DNA of 64,000 nt from positions 4,340,001-4,404,000 of the forward strand of contig NZ_LT629797.1 in assembly GCF_900106015.1 (NCBI RefSeq), in the 5' to 3' direction. Each line of letters starts with the position of its first letter. Within the stretch, counting starts at the first letter, position 1. A program made the position numbers and the translations under genes. The notes under the pieces were generated by a model. That model made no database searches. It saw only the letters and a list, made by a program, of their open reading frames with translations, and had not been told where the DNA came from. Source of the stretch: Pseudomonas sihuiensis. GTDB lineage: Bacteria > Pseudomonadota > Gammaproteobacteria > Pseudomonadales > Pseudomonadaceae. Shown here piece by piece: positions 1 to 10,247 of this stretch.

Positions 1-475
1 CAGCCGAAGCTGCCGGCCATCAGGCGCGACAGGTCGTAGCCGGCGACGTTCTTCATCACCTCGCCGCCGAAGCGCAGCAGCTTGCCCTGGCCGGTGATCA
101 CGCGAGTGCCGAGCACCTGGTCGCGCACCGAACCGGCCCAGGGCCGGCGCGGGCCGGACAGCCCGGTGGCGACCATGCCGCCCAATGTGGCGCCATCGCC
201 CAGGTGCGGCGGCTCGCAGGGCAGCATCTGGTTGTTGGCTTCCAGCGCTGCCTCGATCTCGCTGAGCGGCGTCCCGGCGCGGGCGGTGAGTACCAGCTCG
301 GTGGGGTCGTAGCTGACGATCCCGCGATGCAGGCGGGTATCCAGCACTTCGCCCGTGGTGACACGACCCAGATGGGCCTTGCTGCCGCTGCCCTGGATGC
401 GCAGCGGGGTGGCACTGTTCAGCGCGTAGTTGACTTGTTCCAGCAACGCGGCGCTGGCATCGAAATCATGCGACA

Positions 476-476
<1 letters not shown>
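1..476 (-). CDS. glcE: Glycolate oxidase FAD-binding subunit GlcE (3' part beyond left edge)
   Basis: Second subunit of the membrane-associated glycolate oxidase (GlcDEF), which oxidises glycolate to glyoxylate. Only the first ~158 codons are present. The N-terminus MSHDFDASAALLEQVNYAL leads into an FAD-binding type-4 (PCMH) domain with the SKAHLGR and GDGATLGGMVATG stretches; the latter is the glycine-rich FAD loop. The ATG at 476-474 overlaps the glcD stop (TGATG), so the two genes are translationally coupled. The iron-sulfur subunit GlcF is expected just beyond the left edge. Assignment rests on the domain plus position after glcD. Confidence 0.9.
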
Positions 477-1975
<1,499 letters not shown>

Positions 1976-2017
1976 GGCAGGCTCAATCGTGGACGATGTT
2001 GTTATTGGCGGTCATGC

Positions 2018-2035
2018 TGCAGACCTTGGTCTGCA
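2018..2035. promoter_or_regulatory. Perfect 8-2-8 palindrome upstream of glcD
   Basis: TGCAGACC-TT-GGTCTGCA, a perfect inverted repeat 43 bp upstream of the glcD start codon. It lies in the leader of the glcDEF transcript, so it could be an operator or an mRNA stem. It contains GACC/GGTC half-sites in the opposite order to the two GlcC-like operators nearby. Function is inferred only. Confidence 0.4.
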
Positions 2036-2075
2036 TCTTTAGGCCGTCTGTATTTTTCCGTCCATCTTTGCTTGT

Positions 2076-2090
2076 GCTGGTATGACCAGT
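2076..2090. promoter_or_regulatory. Candidate GlcC operator, glcD-proximal
   Basis: CTGGTATGACCAG has the TGGT-N3-ACCA form known for FadR-subfamily GntR regulators (FadR, LldR, GlcC). It lies in the divergent glcD/glcC region with its centre 109 bp from a near-identical second copy, a layout that would allow simultaneous control of both promoters. Assigned by pattern and context. Confidence 0.6.
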
Positions 2091-2184
2091 TTCTTTCGTC
2101 AGTCTTTCACCGCGATCCAGACAAAAGACTTATGCTTTAAGGCCTGGGCACTGGCTTCGAACGCAAGTGAATGTGCCTGCGAAA

Positions 2185-2199
2185 ACTGGTACGACCAGT
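2185..2199. promoter_or_regulatory. Candidate GlcC operator, glcC-proximal
   Basis: ACTGGTACGACCAGT is a near-perfect palindrome of the FadR/LldR/GlcC operator type, ending 16 bp before the glcC ATG and just upstream of its ribosome binding site. Binding here would be expected to repress glcC itself. Confidence 0.65.
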
Positions 2200-2215
2200 T
2201 ATTGGAGGGCTGAAA

Positions 2216-2989
2216 ATGAATACGAATCAGGGTGCTGCACGACGCCAGGTGAGTGACGTGGTGGCCGAGCGCATCGAGCGGCTGATCGTCGACGGCGTAC
2301 TCAAGGTGGGCCAGCCACTGCCGTCGGAACGGCGCCTGTGCGAAAAGCTGGGCATCTCCCGTTCTGCGCTGCGCGAAGGCCTCAAGGTGTTGCGCGGTCG
2401 CGGCATCATCGACACCGCCCAGGGTCGCGACTCACGGGTGGCCAAGCTCAGTGGCGAGCGCGACGCCAGCCCGCTGATGCATCTGTTCAACTCGCAGCCG
2501 CGCACCCTGTATGACCTGCTGGAAGTACGCGGCCTGCTCGAAGGCGAATCGGCGCGCCTGGCGGCGCTGCGTGGCACCGAGGCGGATTTCGTCCTGCTGA
2601 CCCGACGTTACGAGGAAATGCTCGCCGCCCATGCCCAGGACAGCCCGGTCGACCCGCGCGAACACGCACGCCTCGATCATGCCTTCCACCTGGCCATCTG
2701 CGAGGCCTCGCACAATCCGGTGCTGGTGCATACCCTGCAATCGCTGACCGACCTGATGCTCAGCACCGTATTCGCCTCGGTGAACAACCTCTACCACCGC
2801 CCGGCGCAGAAGCGGCAGATCGACCGCCAGCATTCACGGCTGTATCACGCGGTAATCGAACGCCTGCCGGAACAGGCGCAGCGCGCCGCTCGCGACCATA
2901 TCAACAGCATTCGCGACAATCTGCAGGAGATCGAGCAGGAAGAGCAGCGCCTGGTGCGCGCCACCATGCGCCTTGAAGGTTGGGCCTGA
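2216..2989 (+). CDS. glcC: GntR/FCD regulator of glycolate oxidase, GlcC
   Basis: Transcriptional regulator of 257 residues that senses glycolate or a related hydroxy acid and controls glcDEF. The N-terminal winged helix (about residues 10-75: QPLPSERRLCEKLGISRSALREGL) is typical GntR. The C-terminal FCD domain has the D-x-x-F-H metal/ligand motif in ARLDHAFHLAICEASHNPVL. I chose ATG 2216 because GGAGG at 2204-2208 precedes it; a longer reading from 2171 would run through the operator. It diverges from glcD, the standard arrangement. Confidence 0.9.
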   Translation: MNTNQGAARRQVSDVVAERIERLIVDGVLKVGQPLPSERRLCEKLGISRSALREGLKVLRGRGIIDTAQGRDSRVAKLSGERDASPLMHLFNSQPRTLYDLLEVRGLLEGESARLAALRGTEADFVLLTRRYEEMLAAHAQDSPVDPREHARLDHAFHLAICEASHNPVLVHTLQSLTDLMLSTVFASVNNLYHRPAQKRQIDRQHSRLYHAVIERLPEQAQRAARDHINSIRDNLQEIEQEEQRLVRATMRLEGWA

Positions 2990-3228
2990 TAGGGTCGTGC
3001 ACCGCCCTGACACAGCAATACGGTATGCGACGAGCATGACTGTCCGCACAGAATGATGGCTTTTTAGCAGCTATTGTTGCGCCCCTTGCACAGTAGCCGG
3101 GTATTCATCCCTGCCGAAACTGCCCCTCCGCATTCCAATAAAAATCCCGCATTCAAGGGTTTACCCGTCACTGTAGGCGCCGGTCTATGGTGTATTGCCT
3201 CGTCCTCGAATTTTGGAGTATCGACGTT

Positions 3229-3850
3229 TTGAAGAAGTATCTGTCTATTTTTCTGCTCGCCTGTAGCACGCTGGTAAGCATGCCCAGCCTGGCCTGGCGC
3301 AGTTGAGCGATTCCTAAGCCATGAACATGGCCGGCCTGCAGCGTTCGCTGAGCCAGCGCATGGTCAAGAATTACCTGATGCTGGGGGCGGATGTGCGTGT
3401 CGATGCCGCTCAGCGTCAGTTGCAGGAAACCGTCGAGCACTTCGATGCCAGCCAGAAGGCCCTGGCCGGTTACGCACCCACTGCCGAGATCAAGGCTGCG
3501 CTGGCCAAGGTCGACGCCACCTGGGCTGTTCATCGCCAGCAGGTCGAAGCCAAGCCGGAATGCTCTACATGGCCAAGTCCTGGCGTGTGCCTGCGCCGGA
3601 CCTGGACGCCAAGCTGGACAAAGCCGTGAGCGATTTCGAGACCATCCTCAAGGAGCTGGAGGCCCGCGGCACGCCGAACGAGGAAATCGCCAACACCCAG
3701 CGTCGCGCCCGCGCCCACTGGGGCTTTACCCTCAAGGGCATCGACCTGCACAACACCCAGTCCTCCGTGCCCACCGTGAGCGCCGATTCGCTGTTTCGCC
3801 AGCTCAACGAGCTGACGCGTCTGTATGCGGGTTTGCAAGCGGACGAGTAA
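3229..3850 (+). pseudogene. Broken periplasmic PilJ N-terminal-type (nitrate-sensor-like) protein
   Basis: Remains of one small exported protein spread over three frames. A TTG at 3229 preceded by GGAG starts a signal peptide (MKKYLSIFLLACSTLVSMP) that runs into a TGA at 3304. A second frame resumes with SDS, a TAA at 3315 and then AMNMAGLQRSLSQRMVKNYL, the signature of the type IV pili chemotaxis-transducer N-terminal (PilJ_N) domain. After about codon 80 of that frame it shifts again near 3555-3560, continuing with MLYMAKSWRVPAPDLD to a normal stop at 3850. At least two frameshifts and one nonsense codon are needed to explain this, so I call it a pseudogene. Clustered sequencing errors are the alternative. 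Confidence 0.7.
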
Positions 3851-3916
3851 GGATTGCACCACCCTCCACCCGCCTTTGCGCTATAACGAAGCGCAAGGCG
3901 GGCAGAGGTGGTGGAC

Positions 3917-4888
3917 ATGAGCGCAGCAACTGATCAGGCGGTGTACAAGACCTTGCTGGAGTCCACCAAGGCGATCCCCTGGAAGATCGACTGGAAGACC
4001 ATGACCTTCGCCTATATCGGCCCGCAGATCGAGAGCCTGCTGGGCTGGTCACAGGCCAGTTGGGTCAGCGCCGAGGACTGGGCGACGCGCATGCACCCGG
4101 ACGACCGCGAAAAGGTGGTGCAATTCTGCATCTCGCAGTCGCAGAACGGCGTCGATCATGAGGCCGACTACCGCGCGCTGACCGCCGCTGGCGACTACGT
4201 GTGGATTCGCGACGTGGTGCATGTGGTGCGCGACGATAACGGCGAGGTAGACGCGCTGATCGGCTTCATGTTCGACATCAGCGAGCGCAAGAAGACCGAG
4301 GAACAGCTGCTGACCCTGCAGAAGCAGCTGGAGGAGTACTCCTACAAGGACGGCCTCACCGGTGTGGCCAACCGGCGCATGTTCGACATGGTGCTGGCCA
4401 CCGAATGGGCCAACGCCCAGCGTAGTCAGCAGCCGTTATCACTGATCCTGCTGGATATCGACCATTTCAAGCAGTACAACGACCATTACGGCCACGTTCA
4501 GGGCGATGATTGCCTGAAGAGCGTCGGTCAGGCGCTGAGCCGCGCGGTCAAAAGGCCGCGGGATTTCGTCGGCCGCTTCGGTGGCGAGGAGTTCGTGCTG
4601 GTGCTGCCGGAGACCGATGAGGCCGCCGCCCGGCACATTGCCGAACGCTGCCGCCAGCAGGTGCGTCAGCAGCGCATCGCGCACGCGCGCTCCGCCGTGT
4701 CGTCGCTGCTCACCATCAGCCTCGGCGTGGGCACCATCGTGCCGGGCGCCCACGACCGTTCGCAGGACTTCCTCAGCGCCGTCGACAAGCTGCTCTACCA
4801 GGCCAAGCAACGCGGTCGTGACCGCCTGGAGGTGGCCAGAGCGCCTGCTCGCCCGGGTCTGGACGAAGCCGCAGATGTCCAGGCCTGA
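3917..4888 (+). CDS. PAS-GGDEF diguanylate cyclase
   Basis: Predicted cytosolic enzyme making cyclic di-GMP from two GTP, 323 residues. A PAS_3-type sensor fold spans roughly residues 20-125 (RMHPDDREKV, then YVWIRDVVHV and a PAC-like end ISERKKTEEQ), followed by a short coiled linker and the GGDEF domain. The active-site motif is GGEEF at residues 222-226, and the allosteric inhibitory site RPRD lies at 213-216, the standard five residues upstream, so product inhibition should be intact. ATG 3917 is preferred over GTG 3908 because AGGTGG sits five bases upstream. It follows the broken PilJ_N gene; nothing nearby tells what the PAS domain senses. Confidence 0.88.
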   Translation: MSAATDQAVYKTLLESTKAIPWKIDWKTMTFAYIGPQIESLLGWSQASWVSAEDWATRMHPDDREKVVQFCISQSQNGVDHEADYRALTAAGDYVWIRDVVHVVRDDNGEVDALIGFMFDISERKKTEEQLLTLQKQLEEYSYKDGLTGVANRRMFDMVLATEWANAQRSQQPLSLILLDIDHFKQYNDHYGHVQGDDCLKSVGQALSRAVKRPRDFVGRFGGEEFVLVLPETDEAAARHIAERCRQQVRQQRIAHARSAVSSLLTISLGVGTIVPGAHDRSQDFLSAVDKLLYQAKQRGRDRLEVARAPARPGLDEAADVQA

Positions 4889-5333
4889 GCAATCGTTGAC
4901 CCGTCTCGGCTGCTGATCGATAGCCCGAGGGCATGTGCCTGAGAGCCTCCGCGCCAGCAGAGCGCATGGCCGCGCAACCACAGCCACTGCATCAATACCG
5001 GGGCGCACACCGCGTCGTGATCGTTCAGGCCAGCGTCCGGCTACCGGTTTTTTGCACCATACCGCGCGCATCAAACACACATGGAATTTTCCCATAGCGT
5101 CCGTGGGCTTTTGCCCAATCCGCACCATGTCGCTTGGCCGATTTCCTGGTTCAGTCTGCAAGGCATTGCAACTTACTTTGCTTCAAGCGTGCGTATCCGA
5201 GGACAAATAGATATGTTGTCACTTATCATACGTCCTACAACTGCGCAGGTGGTTGTGCATCCCGGCTTTGCCGCCGGGCCTCATTCATTGTCCCGATGGC
5301 GCCTTGCCCGCCATTTACTGACAGGAGAACGCC
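4889..5333. other. Non-coding gap before the semialdehyde dehydrogenase
   Basis: 445 bp with no convincing gene. The last ~130 bp is AT-richer and holds TTGTCACTTATCATAC (5216-5231), a possible regulator site or promoter. AGGAG before 5334 is the ribosome binding site of the next gene. Confidence 0.4.
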
Positions 5334-6917
5334 ATGCTGAGTCTGACTGGCCACAATTACATCGGCGGTGAGCGCCGCGCTGCCGGCACCGTGGAGCACA
5401 AAAGCCTCGACGCCAGCAGCGGTGAAGCGCTGCCGTACACTTTCATCCAGGCCACGCCGGAAGAAGTCGACGCGGCCGCCCAGGCTGCTGCCGCCGCTTA
5501 CCCGACCTACCGCAATCTGTCGGTTGTGCGTCGTGCCGAGTTCCTCGAGGCCATCGCCGACGAAATCGACGCCCTCGGTGATGACTTCGTCGCCCTGGTC
5601 TGCCGCGAAACCGCACTGCCGGCTGCCCGTATCCAGGGCGAGCGTAGTCGTACAAGTGGCCAGATGCGTCTGTTCGCCAAGGTGCTGCGTCGTGGTGACT
5701 TCTACGGTGCACGGATCGACCGCGCCCTGCCGGATCGCCAGCCGCTGCCGCGCCCGGATCTGCGTCAGTACCAGATCGGCGTCGGTCCGGTCGCCGTGTT
5801 CGGTGCCAGCAACTTCCCGCTGGCCTTCTCCACCGCGGGTGGCGATACCGCCTCGGCTCTGGCTGCCGGTTGCCCGGTGGTGTTCAAGGCGCACAGCGGC
5901 CACATGGCCACTGCCGAGTGCGTGGCTGACGCAGTGATTCGCGCCGCCGAGAAAACCGGCATGCCCAAGGGCGTGTTCAACATGATCTTCGGCGGTGGCG
6001 TCGGCGAGATTCTGGTCAAGCACCCGGCCATCCAGGCTGTCGGCTTCACCGGTTCGCTGAAAGGCGGTCGCGCCCTGTGCGACATGGCCGCTGCCCGTCC
6101 GCAGCCGATCCCGGTATTCGCCGAGATGTCCAGCGTCAACCCGGTGATCGTCCTGCCGGGCGCCCTGCAAGCGCGTGGCGTCACCGTGGCCAAGGAGCTG
6201 GCGGGTTCCGTAGTGCTGGGCTGCGGCCAGTTCTGTACCAATCCTGGCCTGATCATCGGCATTCGCAGCGCCGAGTTCAGCGAGTTCGTCGCCGGTCTGG
6301 CCGATGCCATCGGCGCGCAACCGGCGCAGACCATGCTCAACGCCGGCACCCTGCGCAGCTACGCCAACGGTGTGGCGCAGCTCAAAGGCCATGCAAAAGT
6401 CAGCCACCTGGCAGGCAACGAGCAGGCCGGCAACCAGGCGCAGCCGCAGCTATTCAAGGCTGACGTGAGCATGCTGCTCGAAGGCGACCACCTGCTGCAG
6501 GAGGAAGTCTTCGGCCCGACCAGCATCGTCGTCGAAGTCGCCGACAGCGCCGAGCTGACCCGCGCGCTGCAAAGCATGCACGGCCAACTGACCGCCACCC
6601 TGATCGCCGAGCGTGAAGACCTCAGCGCCTTCCGCGACCTGCTGCCGTTGCTGGAAGTCAAAGCCGGCCGCGTGCTGCTCAATGGTTACCCGACTGGCGT
6701 GGAAGTCTGCGACTCCATGGTGCATGGCGGCCCGTACCCGGCGACTTCCGACGCCCGCGGCACTTCGGTCGGCACCCTGGCGATCCACCGTTTCCTGCGT
6801 CCGGTGTGCTACCAGAACTACCCGGACGAGGTCCTGCCCGAAGCGCTGCAGAACGCCAACCCGCTGGGCATCCAGCGTCTGGTCGACGGCGTGCACAGCC
6901 GTGACGCGTTGAACTGA
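5334..6917 (+). CDS. 2-oxoglutarate semialdehyde (2,5-dioxovalerate) dehydrogenase
   Basis: NADP-type aldehyde dehydrogenase of 527 residues, the length of the 2-oxoglutarate semialdehyde dehydrogenase group that oxidises 2,5-dioxopentanoate to 2-oxoglutarate at the end of non-phosphorylative sugar-acid or hydroxyproline pathways. Seen directly: cofactor-domain stretch VAVFGASNFPLAFSTAGGD, catalytic Glu in VFAEMSSVNP and catalytic Cys in GCGQFCTNPG. ATG 5334 follows AGGAG. No sugar dehydratase, permease or regulator lies next to it, so the physiological substrate cannot be read from context. It ends at a strong terminator. Confidence 0.8.
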   Translation: MLSLTGHNYIGGERRAAGTVEHKSLDASSGEALPYTFIQATPEEVDAAAQAAAAAYPTYRNLSVVRRAEFLEAIADEIDALGDDFVALVCRETALPAARIQGERSRTSGQMRLFAKVLRRGDFYGARIDRALPDRQPLPRPDLRQYQIGVGPVAVFGASNFPLAFSTAGGDTASALAAGCPVVFKAHSGHMATAECVADAVIRAAEKTGMPKGVFNMIFGGGVGEILVKHPAIQAVGFTGSLKGGRALCDMAAARPQPIPVFAEMSSVNPVIVLPGALQARGVTVAKELAGSVVLGCGQFCTNPGLIIGIRSAEFSEFVAGLADAIGAQPAQTMLNAGTLRSYANGVAQLKGHAKVSHLAGNEQAGNQAQPQLFKADVSMLLEGDHLLQEEVFGPTSIVVEVADSAELTRALQSMHGQLTATLIAEREDLSAFRDLLPLLEVKAGRVLLNGYPTGVEVCDSMVHGGPYPATSDARGTSVGTLAIHRFLRPVCYQNYPDEVLPEALQNANPLGIQRLVDGVHSRDALN

Positions 6918-6931
6918 TCCGAGCGCTGTAA

Positions 6932-6969
6932 CGAAAAATGCCGCACCCTTCAAGGTGCGGCATTTTTCG
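6932..6969. terminator. Bidirectional intrinsic terminator
   Basis: CGAAAAATGCCGCACC - CTTCAA - GGTGCGGCATTTTTCG: a perfect 16-bp stem with A-tract on one side and T-tract on the other, 14 bp after the dehydrogenase stop. It would insulate the PQQ gene group that follows. Confidence 0.92.
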
Positions 6970-7197
6970 TTCAGGCGATTGGAGTCTTACTTGGCGACTG
7001 TCTGGGTTTTCTCCACCGCTAGGATGATCACCATCTCGCCAGACCTTAATCCTCAGGCATCACGCCCCCGCAACATGGCAGGCAATCAACAGTGCTTGGC
7101 ACGCAAGCAAACGTTCTTTCGTCCTTCTTTTGCTCTAATTCTGTCAGAGCACCTATACACAAGCCCAAGATCAACCCTGAAAGAGATAAATATAAAA

Positions 7198-9291
7198 ATG
7201 AAACTCTTGATGCCGCTTTCCTTGCTTTGCTTAGCCACGCTCGCCCACGCGGCCCCCCCCGGCAACATCGACGCCAACCGTCTGCTCAATGCCAATCAGG
7301 ACGCTGCAAACTGGCTTGCTCACGGTCGCACCTATGACGAGCAGCGTTTCAGTCCTCTGACTCGCATCAACGACCAGAACGTCGCCAGCCTAGGCTTGGC
7401 CTGGACGCAAAAGCTCGACATTGACCGCGGCACCGAGGCTACCCCAATCGTGGTCGACGGGGTGATGTATACCACCGGCGCCTTCAGCATCGTCTACGCC
7501 TTCGACGCTGCCACCGGCAAACCGCTGTGGAAGTACGACCCCAAGATCCCCATGGAAAAACTCAGCCAGGGCTGCTGCGACGTGGTCAACCGCGGCGTGG
7601 CTGTGTGGCAGGGTAAGGTCTATGTAGGTAGCTTCGATGGCCGCCTGATCGCCCTCGACGCCGGCACCGGCAAGGAGGTCTGGAGTGTTGACACCGTCCT
7701 GGATCCCAGCAAAAGCTACACCATCACCGGTGCCCCTCGTATCGTCAAAGGTAAGGTGCTGATCGGCAACGGTGGCGCCGAGTTTGGCGTGCGTGGATAT
7801 GTCACCGCCTACGACGCCGACACCGGCAAACAAGCCTGGCGCTTCTTTACCGTGCCCGGCGACCCCGCACTGCCCCCTGAAAACGAAGCTATGGCCAAGG
7901 CCATGAAAACCTGGAAGGGCAGCGGCTGGGTCAAGTGGGGTGGTGGTGGCACTGTCTGGGACTCGATGTCCTATGATCCCGAGCTAGATCTGCTCTACAT
8001 TGGAACTGGCAACGGCTCGCCTTGGAATTACCAGTTCCGCAGTCAGGGTGAAGGTGACAACCTGTACCTGTCCTCGATTGTCGCGTTGCGCCCCGAAACC
8101 GGCGAATACGTATGGCACTTTCAGGTGACCCCGGGCGACCGCTGGGACTTCACCGCCACCCAGCAGATCATCTTGGCCGACATCCAGATTGCCGGCAAAA
8201 CCCGGAAGGTGCTGATGCAGGCCCCTAAGAACGGTTTTTTCTACGTGATCGACCGTACCAACGGTGAGTTCATCTCGGGCAATAACTTTGTGCAGGTGAA
8301 TTGGGCTAGCGGCCTTGACCCCAAGACAGGACGCCCAATCCTCACTGAGCAGTCCGACTACTCCAAAGCCCCCAAGGTAGTGCAGCCGAGTTTTCTCGGG
8401 GGGCATAGCTGGCACCCAATGTCGTTCAATCCCCAGACCGGCTATGTGTACATCCCAGCTCAGGAAACCATGGCCGAACTCAAGGCCGCCGACCAGCCGC
8501 TTTTCTTGCCGACCAAGTCGGTCGTGAACTTCGGCTTGGACGTTCCCGATCTGCCGGAAGATCCGAAAATTCTCAGTCAGATTCGTAGCGCTTGGCGTGG
8601 TCACCTGATCGCCTGGGATCCAATCAAGCAGAAGGCTGCCTGGATCCATGACTATGTCGAATCGGGCAATGGCGGCACCCTGAGTACCGCAGGCAACCTG
8701 GTTTTTCAGGGCACCTCCGATGGTCGCGTGATGGCTTTCAGTGCCGATAAGGGTGAGCAACTGTGGGAGCATCGCGCCAACTCCGGGGTGCTCGGCGGGC
8801 CGGTCACCTACGAAGTCAAGGGTGAGCAGTATGTGGCGTTCATGGCCGGCTGGGGCGGGATCATGCCGCTGATCGCAGGTCCGTTGACCGACAAGGGTAA
8901 GGTGCAACCTGAGTCACGTGTTTTAGTGTTCAAGCTCGGCGCTAAAGGTGAGTTGCCGCCGCCGCGCAAGGCTCCGGTACTTCCCCCGCACGTGCCAGCC
9001 TTGACGGCTTCGGTGGATGAAATCGCTCAGGGACGCACCCTGTTTAACGGTATGTGTGGTGCCTGCCACGGCCTCAACGCGGCCAGTGGGGGAGTTATCC
9101 CGGATCTACGCTACCTGAGCGCCGACAAGCACCAAGCTTTCGTCGGTATCGTCAGCGGCGCGTTCATGAACAAGGGCATGCCGAGCTTCGCAGGGGTGCT
9201 GGACATGCCGCAGATGCAATTGATTCATCAATACATCATTAAGCGCAGTCTCGATCTACGCGCTGCCACCGAAGCCGCCGTTGCGCACTAA
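7198..9291 (+). CDS. PQQ-dependent quinohaemoprotein alcohol dehydrogenase (type II)
   Basis: Periplasmic enzyme oxidising alcohols to aldehydes with PQQ, passing electrons to its own haem c. The mature protein follows a signal peptide (MKLLMPLSLLCLATLAHA); total 697 residues, typical of type II enzymes. The eight-bladed propeller carries the adjacent-cysteine disulfide (QGCCDVVNRG, about residues 126-127), the W-D-F stretch TPGDRWDFTATQQ (Asp about 317, the expected catalytic base) and repeated tryptophan-docking motifs such as ALDAGTGKEVW. The C-terminal cytochrome domain has CGACH at 620-624 and a Met ligand candidate in KGMPSF. ATG 7198 is chosen because it starts the signal peptide; the open frame extends far upstream without a plausible start. 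Codon use looks slightly less GC-biased than in neighbours. Neighbours are a barrel protein and a PqqU-like receptor. Confidence 0.92.
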   Translation: MKLLMPLSLLCLATLAHAAPPGNIDANRLLNANQDAANWLAHGRTYDEQRFSPLTRINDQNVASLGLAWTQKLDIDRGTEATPIVVDGVMYTTGAFSIVYAFDAATGKPLWKYDPKIPMEKLSQGCCDVVNRGVAVWQGKVYVGSFDGRLIALDAGTGKEVWSVDTVLDPSKSYTITGAPRIVKGKVLIGNGGAEFGVRGYVTAYDADTGKQAWRFFTVPGDPALPPENEAMAKAMKTWKGSGWVKWGGGGTVWDSMSYDPELDLLYIGTGNGSPWNYQFRSQGEGDNLYLSSIVALRPETGEYVWHFQVTPGDRWDFTATQQIILADIQIAGKTRKVLMQAPKNGFFYVIDRTNGEFISGNNFVQVNWASGLDPKTGRPILTEQSDYSKAPKVVQPSFLGGHSWHPMSFNPQTGYVYIPAQETMAELKAADQPLFLPTKSVVNFGLDVPDLPEDPKILSQIRSAWRGHLIAWDPIKQKAAWIHDYVESGNGGTLSTAGNLVFQGTSDGRVMAFSADKGEQLWEHRANSGVLGGPVTYEVKGEQYVAFMAGWGGIMPLIAGPLTDKGKVQPESRVLVFKLGAKGELPPPRKAPVLPPHVPALTASVDEIAQGRTLFNGMCGACHGLNAASGGVIPDLRYLSADKHQAFVGIVSGAFMNKGMPSFAGVLDMPQMQLIHQYIIKRSLDLRAATEAAVAH

Positions 9292-9304
9292 CCCATCCCC
9301 TAGA

Positions 9305-9330
9305 CCCGCTCGCAAATCCTTGCGAGCGGG
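9305..9330. other. Strong intergenic hairpin without U-tract
   Basis: CCCGCTCGCAA-ATCC-TTGCGAGCGGG, a perfect 11-bp stem with a 4-nt loop 13 bp after the dehydrogenase stop. The absence of a T-run argues against a full terminator. A transcript-stabilising or attenuating stem between two genes of one operon is more likely. Confidence 0.6.
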
Positions 9331-9380
9331 CAAGCCTCAAACCGTTCCAATAACAATTAACTGGTAGAAAGGTGAACCCC

Positions 9381-10247
9381 ATGAAAACGCTTTTGCACAA
9401 AAGTGGCGCCTTGCTGTGCTCGCTGATCCTTGCGTTATGCGCTACCCCTGCGCTTGCTGATGTCAAGCCTGACTCTGGCGACTACGCTGCATTGCCTGCC
9501 GGCACCGACCTAGCCTTGCTGTACCAGCAGAACCCGCGCATCGACCGCCTTTACAGTGGCGGCAAGCGCGTTGCCGACAATATGGATCTGGATTTGACTG
9601 TTGAGGTTTTGCGTCTGGTGCATTTTACAGAGTTCTTCAATACCGGCCTGATTTGGGATCCACAGATTGTGATTCCTTATGGCCATCAGGAAATCGGTGT
9701 CAACGGGCAGAAAAACAAGGGCATCGGCGACATCACTTTTGGCGCTACTGTATGGACTCTGGCCGACATGGAGCGCAACCGCCACCTAGGCTGGTCGCTG
9801 TTCATCACTGCGCCCACCGGCGACGATAAGAACCAGGGCTTTGCTCTGAGCAACAACCGCTGGGCAGCGGATTTCCAGGTGGGCTACGTGCATGGCTTCA
9901 ATGAGCGCTGGACGTGGGATGTGATTGCCGAAACCGAGTTCTATCAGGAACAGCGGGATACCGGCGCTCGCCGCGAACCGCTGATGCAGTTGCACAACCA
10001 TCTGCGTTACAACTTCACCCCGGCCACCTCGCTGGCGCTGTCATACCGCCACAACTGGGGCTCGCGCGAGACCTTGGATGGGCAGACTCTGCAAACTAGC
10101 CATAACAACGGAACAATAGGGCTGTCGGCCACGACGATGCTTGGCAAACAATGGCAACTGATGGGGCAGTACTGGCGGGATGTGGAGGTGCGTTCTGGGC
10201 CGATGGTCGACCATTCGCTGCAGTTCCGTCTGGCGTATATCTACTAG
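9381..10247 (+). CDS. Outer-membrane barrel, phenol MetA-degradation transporter family
   Basis: 288-residue exported protein. The signal peptide ends near TPALA-DV and is followed by a region of alternating polar/aromatic strands ending in LQFRLAYIY, the usual C-terminal aromatic of an outer-membrane barrel. The pattern matches the 'MetA-pathway of phenol degradation' transporter family (landmarks RVADNMDLDLTVEVLRLVHF, GIGDITFGATVWTL, FALSNNRWAADFQVGYV). ATG 9381 has AGAAAGG eight bases upstream. It lies 89 bp after the quinoprotein dehydrogenase and probably shares its transcript, which suggests it moves the alcohol substrate or product across the outer membrane. Substrate unknown. Confidence 0.75.
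   Translation: MKTLLHKSGALLCSLILALCATPALADVKPDSGDYAALPAGTDLALLYQQNPRIDRLYSGGKRVADNMDLDLTVEVLRLVHFTEFFNTGLIWDPQIVIPYGHQEIGVNGQKNKGIGDITFGATVWTLADMERNRHLGWSLFITAPTGDDKNQGFALSNNRWAADFQVGYVHGFNERWTWDVIAETEFYQEQRDTGARREPLMQLHNHLRYNFTPATSLALSYRHNWGSRETLDGQTLQTSHNNGTIGLSATTMLGKQWQLMGQYWRDVEVRSGPMVDHSLQFRLAYIY

Noticed and set aside
7094..7112. Possible sigma-54 -24 element TTGGCACG upstream of the quinoprotein gene
   Set aside because: The sequence continues CAAGCAAAC, with no TTGC at the -12 position.
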